Below, one piece after another: positions 44,501-53,500 of a DNA stretch of 64,000 bases. Position numbers and translations under genes: made by a program. Positions within the stretch are counted from its first letter, which is position 1; each line of letters opens with the position of its first letter. The notes below the pieces were generated by a model. That model saw only the letters and a program-made list of their open reading frames with translations. It was not told the origin of the DNA and did no database searches. This stretch comes from Limnomonas spitsbergensis (Eukaryota > Chlorophyta > Chlorophyceae > Chlamydomonadales), in contig JAYJMM010000082.1 of NCBI GenBank assembly GCA_037349105.1, positions 372,001 to 436,000 on the forward strand, in the 5' to 3' direction.

Positions 44501-47500
44501 AGCCTAACGTGCTGGGAAAGGAGGAGAACGGGTCTTATGGGCATGGGGCATGCAGGAGGAGGAGTGGTGTTATTGTGTGTTTGTGCGCGTGTGTGTGTGT
44601 GGGGGGGAGGGCATACAAAAAAGGTTGACACCTGTTGTTTACATATTGGAACTCGTTTTAACTGTCACCCCTTCCTTTGCCCCTGTCCGTCTGTTCCCCT
44701 ACCTTCTCTACCCTCCTTGTAACCTGCCCACCTCTCCCTCTTCCTCTGTTGGTATCCAGGTCCCCCCCCCCCTCTTGGCCTGACACTGCCCCCCCCTTCA
44801 CCCGTCTTTCACACCAATCTCCTCCCCCCTCATAACCTACCCCTCCCTCTCCCCCCTCTATGCAGTCAACAACGCTGGCATCCAGTTTGTCAGCCCCGTT
44901 GTGGACTTCCCGGGTAAGCCCTAGACAAGTAGATCATACACCGTACGCCCTACACCCTTACACCCTATGCCCTACAGCCTGTACCCTATACCCTTACACT
45001 CTACACCCTATACCCTTACACCCTACGCCCTATACTATTACAACCTACGCCCTTACACCCTATGCCCTACTCCCTCACACCCTATACCCTTAAACCCTAC
45101 GCCCTACACCCTTACAACCTACGTCCTATACCCTTACAACCTTCGCCCTATACCCTGACACGCAACGCCCTTATACCCTACGCCCATAGACCCTAGCCTA
45201 TATCTCGTCGATCCTTAAGCCTTGTCCGCCAACCAGTGATGTGTAATTGCGCCTTAATTGAGAAATTGTGCCAGTAAGTACCAGGGGTAACCCTGGAGAT
45301 TTCGGTTCATTCCTGGTAATACAAGCTGAACTTGCCTCGGAATTACGGTGACTGAAACTCAGCTATGCAGTTCAGCCACTGTAAGGATCGTAATCGGCAC
45401 CGCACTACCACCAACCCTAGCTTGGCTGCTATATCTGGCGATCTTGCTCGCTTCGACATTGCTAAGGTATGTATCGCACTTTATGCTGTAACCGTGTGAC
45501 TCGTCAGTTTCCCCTCCTTCTGCCACGAGTCCACCTGTGGCAGGCCACCCTACCCCTCCACCCTCTCCCAGTCCCCCGCTCCCCTCCCCGCCCTCCCCCT
45601 CCACCCTCTCCCCTCCACGTTTGCGTTTATTTTCCGGCTACGAGTCCACCTGCAGCAGGCCGCCCTGCGGGGCCGCTAGAGACTCCATCAGGAGCAAGCC
45701 TGGGCCGGCCTACGGCTGGTGGCCAAGGCAGCATGGCTGGCCACAAAGCGTGCCTCCGGCCAGAGGCCGTATTGTAGCTGACATGTAGCCGAGTCTCAAA
45801 AAAAGAAACTCCATGACCTGTGCCAAAGACCTGCAACCTATCACCTACCACCTAGCTTAGGGTTTAGGGCCCTAAACCTTGAACCCTAAACTAAACCCTT
45901 ACCCTACACCCTAAAAATGTCTTTCCCTTAAGGCTGGGGACCCAAGCAGAAGTCTTTCCCTTAAGGCTGGGGACCCAAGCAGAAGTCTTTCCCTTAAGGC
46001 TGGGGACCCAAGCAGAAGTCTTTCCCTTAAGGCTGGGGACCCAAGCAGAAGTCTTTCCCTTAAGGCTGGGGACCCAAGCAGAAGTCTTTCCCTTAAGGCT
46101 GGGGACCCAAGCAGAAGTCTTTCCCTTAAGGCTGGGGACCCAAGCAGAAGTCTTTCCCTTAAGGCTGGGGACCCAAGCAGCAGCCTTTCCCATAAGGCTG
46201 GGGACCCAAGCAGAAGTCTTTCCCATAAGGCTGGGGACCCAAGCAGCAGCCTTTCCCTTAAGGCTGGGGACCCAAGCAGACGTGTTTCCCATAAGGCTGG
46301 GGACCCAAGCAGCAGCCTTTCCCTTAAGGCTGGGGACCCAAGCAGAAGTCTTTCCCATAAGGCTGGGGACCCAAGCAGAAGTCTTTCCCATAAGGCTGGG
46401 GACCCAAGCAGAAGTCTTTCCCATAAGGCTGGGGACCCAAGCAGAAGTCTTTCCCTTAAGGCTGGGGACCCAAGCAGAAGTCTTTCCCATAAGGCTAGGG
46501 ACCCAAGCAGACGTGTTTCCCTTAAGGCTGGGGACCCAAGCAGAAGTCTTTCCCATAAGGCTGGGGACCCAAGCAGAAGTCTTTCCCATAAGGCTGGGGA
46601 CCCAAGCAGACGTGTTTCCCTTAAGGCTGGGGACCCAAGCAGACGTGTTTCCCTTAAGGCTGGGGACCCAAGCAGAAGTCTTTCCCTTAAGGCTGGGGAC
46701 CCAAGCAGAAGTCTTTCCCATAAGGCTGGGGACCCAAGCAGAAGTCTTTCCCATAAGGCTAGGGACCCAAGCAGACGTGTTTCCCTTAAGGCTAGGGACC
46801 CAAGCAGACGTGTTTCCCATAAGGCTGGGGACCCAAGCAGAAGTCTTTCCCTTAAGGCTGGGGACCCAAGCAGAAGTCTTTCCCTTAAGGCTGGGGACCC
46901 AAGCAGAAGTCTTTCCCTTAAGGCTGGGGACCCAAGCAGAAGTCTTTCCCATAAGGCTGGGGACCCAGGCTGGGGACCCAAGCAGCAGCCTTTCCCTTAA
47001 GGCTGGGGACCCAAGCAGAAGTCTTTCCCATAAGGCTGGGGACCCAAGCAGAAGTCTTTCCCTTAAGGCTGGGGACCCAAGCAGAAGTCTTTTCCTTAAG
47101 GCTGGAGACCCAAGCAGAAGTCTTTCCCTTAAGGCTGGGGACCCAAGCAGCAGCCTTTCCCATAAGGCTGGGGACCCAAGCAGAAGTCTTTCCCATAAGG
47201 CTGGGGACCCAAGCAGCAGCCTTTCCCTTAAGGCTGGGGACCCAAGCAGAAGTCTTTCCCATAAGGCTGGGGACCCAAGCAGCAGCCTTTCCCTTAAGGC
47301 TGGGGACCCAAGCAGAAGTCTTTCCCATAAGGCTGTGGACCCAAGCAGAAGTCTTTCCCTTAAGGCTGGGGACCCAAGCAGAAGTCTTTTCCTTAAGGCT
47401 GGAGACCCAAGCAGAAGTCTTTCCCTTAAGGCTGGGGACCCAAGCAGCAGCCTTTCCCATAAGGCTGGGGACCCAAGCAGAAGTCTTTCCCTTAAGGCTG

Positions 47501-50500
47501 GAGACCCAAGCAGAAGTCTTTCCCTTAAGGCTGGGGACCCAAGCAGAAGTCTTTCCCTTAAGGCTAGGGACCCAAGCAGACGTCTTTCCCTTAAGGCTGG
47601 GGACCCAAGCAGAAGTCTTTCCTTTAAGGCTGGGGACCCAAGCAGAAGTCTTTCCCTTAAGGCTGGAGACCCAAGCAGAAGTCTTTCCTTTAAGGCTGGG
47701 GACCCAAGCAGAAGTCTTTCCCTTAAGGCTAGGGACCCAAGCAGACGTGTTTCCCTTAAGGCTAGGGACCCAAGCAGACGTGTTTCCCTTAAGGCTGGGG
47801 ACCCAAGCAGACGTGTTTCCCTTAAGGCTGGGGACCCAAGCAGACGTGTTTCCCTTAAGGCTGGAGACCCAAGCAGAAGTCTTTCCCTTAAGGCTGGGGA
47901 CCCAAGCAGAAGTCTTTCCCTTAAGGCTCGGGACCTAAGCAGAAGTCTTTCCCTTAAGGCTGGGGACCCAAGCAGCAGCCTTTCCCTTAAGGCTGGGGAC
48001 CCAAGCAGAAGTCTTTCCCTTAAGGCTGGGGACCCAAGCAGAAGTCTTTCCCTTAAGGCTGGGGACCTAAGCAGAAGTCTTTCCCTTAAGGCTGGGGACC
48101 CAAGCAGAAGTCTTTCCCTTAAGGCTGGGGACCCAAGCAGCAGCCTTTCCCTTAAGGCTAGGGACCCAAGCAGACGTGTTTCCCTTAAGGCTGGGGACCC
48201 AAGCAGAAGTCTTTCCCTTAAGGCTGGGGACCCAAGCAGACGTGTTTCCCTTAAGGCTGGGGACCCAAGCAGAAGTCTTTCCCTTAAGGCTGGGGACCCA
48301 AGCAGACGTGTTTCCCTAAAGGCTGGGGACCCAAGCAGAAGCCTTTTTGGCTGCAGCTTAATCGCTGCAAGACTGGGTCCCCCCCCCTTACTTTGTTTAA
48401 GCGGGCACGTGGGATGATGTCACGGCTATTATTTCCTGCTTCCCGCTCCCACTTATTCCCACTTATTCCCACTTATTCCCACTTATTCCCATTTTTTCCC
48501 AGCTCCTGCTCCTGTTTATTTCCCACTATGCCCCCCACGCACAACTCCCATAGATTCCCCTCCCCGCTCCCATTAATTCAATTATTATTCACTCCTGCTC
48601 TATGTAGAGGACACGTGGGATGAAGTCATTGCCATTATTCCCCTCTTACCTCCCTTTCCTATTTTCCCTTGCTACTCGCTCCTAATTATTCCTTGCTCCT
48701 AATCATTCCTTGCTCCTAATCATTCCTTGCTCCTAATCATTCCTTGCTCCTAATCATTCCTTGCTCCTAATCATTCCTTGCTCCTAATCATTCCTTGCTC
48801 CTAATCATTCCTTGCTCCTAATCATTCCTCGCTCCTAATCATTCCTTGCTCCTAATCATTCCTTGCTCCTAATCATTCCTTGCTCCTAATCATTCCTTGC
48901 TCCTAATCATTCCTTGCTCCTAATCATTCCTCGCTCCTAATCATTCCTTGCTCCTAATCATTCCTTGCTCCTAATCATTCCTTGCTCCTAATCATTCCTT
49001 GCTCCTAATCATTCCTTGCTCCTAATCATTCCTTGCTCCTAATCATTCCTCGCTCCTAATCATTCCTCGCTCCTAATCATTCCTTGCTCCTAATCATTCC
49101 TTGCTCCTAATCATTCCTTGCTCCTAATCATTCCTTGCTTCTCACTCCCATTCATTATTACCTGCACCTCGCTCCCAATGATTCCCTGCCCCTACTGCCT
49201 GCAGAGGACACATGGCATGATGTGATTCACTAAATCCCCGCTCCAATTTATTTTCCTTTCCCCGCTTACCGTTGCATTCTTAGAGGACAAGTGGGATGAT
49301 GTGATTGCTGTGTGCCTGAGCTCCGCATTCCACACCAGCAAGGCCGCGCTTCCCTACATGCTGGAGGGTGGCTGGGGGCGCATCATCAACACGGGATCCA
49401 TGCACGCGCTGGTGGCATCGCCCTACAAGTCTGCGTACAACGCGGCCAAGCACGGTGAGTCATGAGCAAGCTTGCGTGACAAAGCTTGGTCTGTCATGCC
49501 CTGCCCTGAGCCATGAACACAGTGTTCAACACGGCTGAACAGGTTGAGATATGAGCTGCATGCATGAGACGCAGGTACCGACCCACAAAATTTGCAGGTA
49601 CTCAGTGCAAAAAGAAGTTTTCGAATTTTAGCTCAAAAAAGTTTTCGAGACTTCGTGCAAAAAAAAAGCTGACAGTTCGGTCTATCCTGCTTTCCCCTGA
49701 TCCATGAACACTGCGTGCAGTGCAGCTTAGCACGGTGAGTCGTGTGACAGCTTGCGTGTGATAGCTTGGTCTGTCTTGCTATGCCCTGAGCCACGGTGAG
49801 TCATGACGTATGAGTTATGAGCTGCTTGTATTTCAAACTTGGTCTGTCTTGCTATGCCCTGAGCCTTGAACACAGCGGTCAACGCGGGCTAAGCACGGTG
49901 AGTCATGACTTATGAGCTGTTGCATGGGACGGCATGGTCTGTCATGTTGTGAAGTGAGCCGTGGAAACCCTAAAACCTAAAACCTAAAGCTAGGCATCGG
50001 GCGGCATGGTCTGTCCTGTTGTGAAGTGAGCCGTGGAAACCCTTAAACCTAAAACCTAAAGCTAGGCATCGGACGGCATGGTCTGTCCTGTTGTGAAGTG
50101 AGCCGTGGAAACCCTTAAACCTAAAACCTAAAGCTAGGCATCGGACGGCATGGTCTGTCCTGTTGTGACGCGAGCCCTGGATACTCGAAAAATGCAGCTA
50201 AGCACAACGGGTTTTGGTACCTCTCCTTCCCTAAATCTTACATTGTAAACCCTACCCTATATCATGAACCCTGTCCTAAATCTGAACCTCCCCTAAATAA
50301 TTCATAAGCCCTACCCTCCTTCTCTAATTTTTGACCCCGAACCCCTGATTTAATGTACATATATCGCTGGCTTCACCAAGACATTGGTTCTGGCAACCCT
50401 GAACCCCTGAACCCCTGAACCCCTGAACCCCTGAACCCCTGATTTAATGTACAGGTATCGCTGGCTTTACCAAGGCGTTGGTTCAGGCAACCCAAAACCC

Positions 50501-53500
50501 CTGAACCCCTGAACCCCTGAACTTCTGAAACCCTGATATGTGCAGGCATTGCTGGCTTCACCAAGACGTTGGCGCTGGAGGTGGCCAAGCAGAACATCAC
50601 GTGCAATGCCATCTGCCCTGGATAGTGAGTTTCAAAATTAAAAAATCAAATTTTGAATGAATTAAGATTGAAAGAAGATCATTGCGAGGTGGCCACGCAG
50701 AACATCACGTGCTATGCAATCTGCCCCGGTTAGTGGGTTTTAAAATTTAAAATTCGTTTTTTAAATATATCAAGATCGAATGGTGATCATTGCCAGGTGG
50801 CCAAGCAGAACATCACGTGCAGTGCTATCTGCTCTGGATAGTGGGTTCCAAAATTCGATATTCAATCATCGAATACCGGTACATGAAATACTGTGAGGTG
50901 GCCAAGCAGAACATCACGCGCAATTCGATCAACCCTGGATAGTGATGTTCAAAATTCGAGAATCGGATACCATTACATAGACTGCAGTGACTTGGCCAAG
51001 CGGAACATCACGTGCGATTCGCCCCGAATAGGGAGTTTCAAAATCCGGAATTCAATGTTTGGACGTATAAAAGAAAAATGAGGATGGTTGCAAGGTGGCC
51101 TGGTAAACAAAGCAAACTGCTCCGGAGGGTGAGTTTCAAAATTCGAAATGTCGTCACCGGTATTTGAATGAAGCGACATTGAATGAAGCCCCTCAAGCAT
51201 GCTGACAAGTTGCGACTCCTAGCAGTGCTGTTTTTTGACCTGCCCCGATTCAAGACTCACAACACTTTTTGTGTGCCTTAACCGTTCACCTGAACGATTG
51301 GTGAAACCAGGGTAAAACCTCTCGGCGTGAAATGCCCTAGCTGGTCGTGAGGGAAATCGTAAATGATTACTGAGGTACCGTCGAGTGATTGATCCACAGT
51401 TGCAATGACACGGGGAAGAATGCGCGTATCCTGTACGGGCAGGTCTAATCGCCTATACCTAGGGATCCGTTAAACATCACGAAGGATTGGACACCACGTG
51501 TCGTCCTTACTTCTTTGTGCCCTTACGCGTGCTCACAAGTCCCCCCCTAAACCCCCTAAACCCCCTACCCCACCCCTAAGCTCTAAACCTCTCCTGAGGA
51601 TGCCGTTGACCGTATTCATGATTCCTTCTCAGATGCGATGCTTGCAAACCCTTTATTGTTCTGCCCTCAAGCATGCTCACAAGTCACACACCCCAGCCTT
51701 CTCATGAGGATGCCATCTACCGTATTCATGATGCCTACTCCGATGCAATGTCCACAAATCCTTCATTGCTCTGCCCTCAAGCGTGCTCACAAGGCCCCAC
51801 CCCCCTCCCCTAGCCCCTCCCGAGGATGCCATTTATTTAAGATTCCAGCCCCATGCGATGCTCACAAACCTGCCCTTGTTCCGCTCTGGAGCATGCTCAA
51901 GGATCGCAACTCCTAGCCCCTCGCTAAGATGTCGGTAACTTAAGAATCCCTCCCAATTCAATGCTCGCAACCCTCAGTTTGCCCTTCAGCATGGTCACAT
52001 GTCACCCCCACCCAGCCCTTCCTGAGGATGTCACTTATTCAAGATGCCCGCCCCGATGCGATGCTCGCAAACCCTTCATTTTCTGCACGCTCGCAAATCC
52101 CAGCCCCTCCAAGCCCTTGCGACGATGCTGTTTCTTGATGATGCCTGTCCCATTGCTATACAACCAACCCCCATTTGTTCTGCTCCCTTAGGGTGCTGAG
52201 TCAGCACTGTACTGATTTCGGTGTTTTCGGTGGCTGAGTTACGTAGCTGAGTGTCAGCTACCGAAATTTCAAGGCACCTTTACCTACTTTTAACAGTGGG
52301 GACAGAAATTACCATCAAGATTTCTGAATCGCCGCGCAATCAAACAGCAGTGGTTTTGACAGATCTGGTCAGTTACCAGATTGGCAATGTTGCTTTCAAC
52401 TGCTTCCAACCGCTTCCAACTGCTCCCACTTTTCTGCCATTCTTTTGCCCCGCAGCGTGCTGACTGATCTGATCCGGAACCAGATTGACGACACGGCTCG
52501 TGTCCGTGGCATCCCTCGCGAAAGTGTGATCAATGATGTACTGCTGGCAGACCAGGTGCGCGGGAAATGTGATCAGCAGTGTACCGCTGGCCGGACGAAG
52601 GCGTGGGAAGTGTGATCAATAGTGTACTGCTGGCCGACCAAGGACAGGGGAAGGGTGATGCGCTCAGATCTACTCATCTCCAGGTTTTCAGATTACTCAT
52701 GGCTTTGACGAGGATTTGCTTGTGACGACCCCAAGGACGTGGACAGGACACTTGTGTTGGAAGCTCAGTGCCCTTGCCCCTCCCCACCCATCAAACCCAC
52801 TGCCCACCATGCAGTTTGATGCGGGGGAGGAACCACAAGAACGTGGGCACAAACCTTTTGTTCACCTCTCACCACTAAACTCTCAGCTCTGTCACTTGAA
52901 ACCTGAAGCCTGAAACCCCCCACACACCCTCTGCCCCCACTATCAACCTCAAAGCCGACCAAGCAGTTGGTGGACCCCAAGGGCCTGGGTGCGCTGTTGC
53001 TGTTACAAGAAACTTGCAACCATAACTCCGTCACCTGAAACCCCAAGCCTGACCCCTCTCTGGCCCCCTTGGTAACCCTTCAGCTGACCCTTAACCCTAA
53101 ACCCTTCAGCTGACCAAAAGCAGTTCGTTAACACCAATGACCTGGGGCACAGCTGTGCTAAAATCACAACTCTCAACACTTAACTCTGAAACCTCAAGCC
53201 CGAACCCGACTCTGGCCCCCCTGTCACCCCCACGGTCGACCAAGCAGGTTTTGCATGCCAAGTACCTGCATGCACTGCTGCTGACCTCTCAACTCTGAAA
53301 CTTTAAACCTGCAGCCTGAAGCCTGAACCCCACTCAGGCCCCCCTATCAAACCCACAGCTGTTCAAGCAGTTTGTGGATCCCAAGGACCTGGGTGCGCTG
53401 GTGTTGAACTCTCAACTCCGAAACCTGAAGTCTGAACCCCTCCTCTACCTTTCCCTATCCACCCCATAGCCCACCAAGCAGTTTGTGGATCCCAAGGACC

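Noticed and set aside
46282..48417. 711-codon plus-strand frame
   Set aside because: It is made entirely of the 33-bp minisatellite and lies in intron 4 of the dehydrogenase; the antisense frames are equally open.
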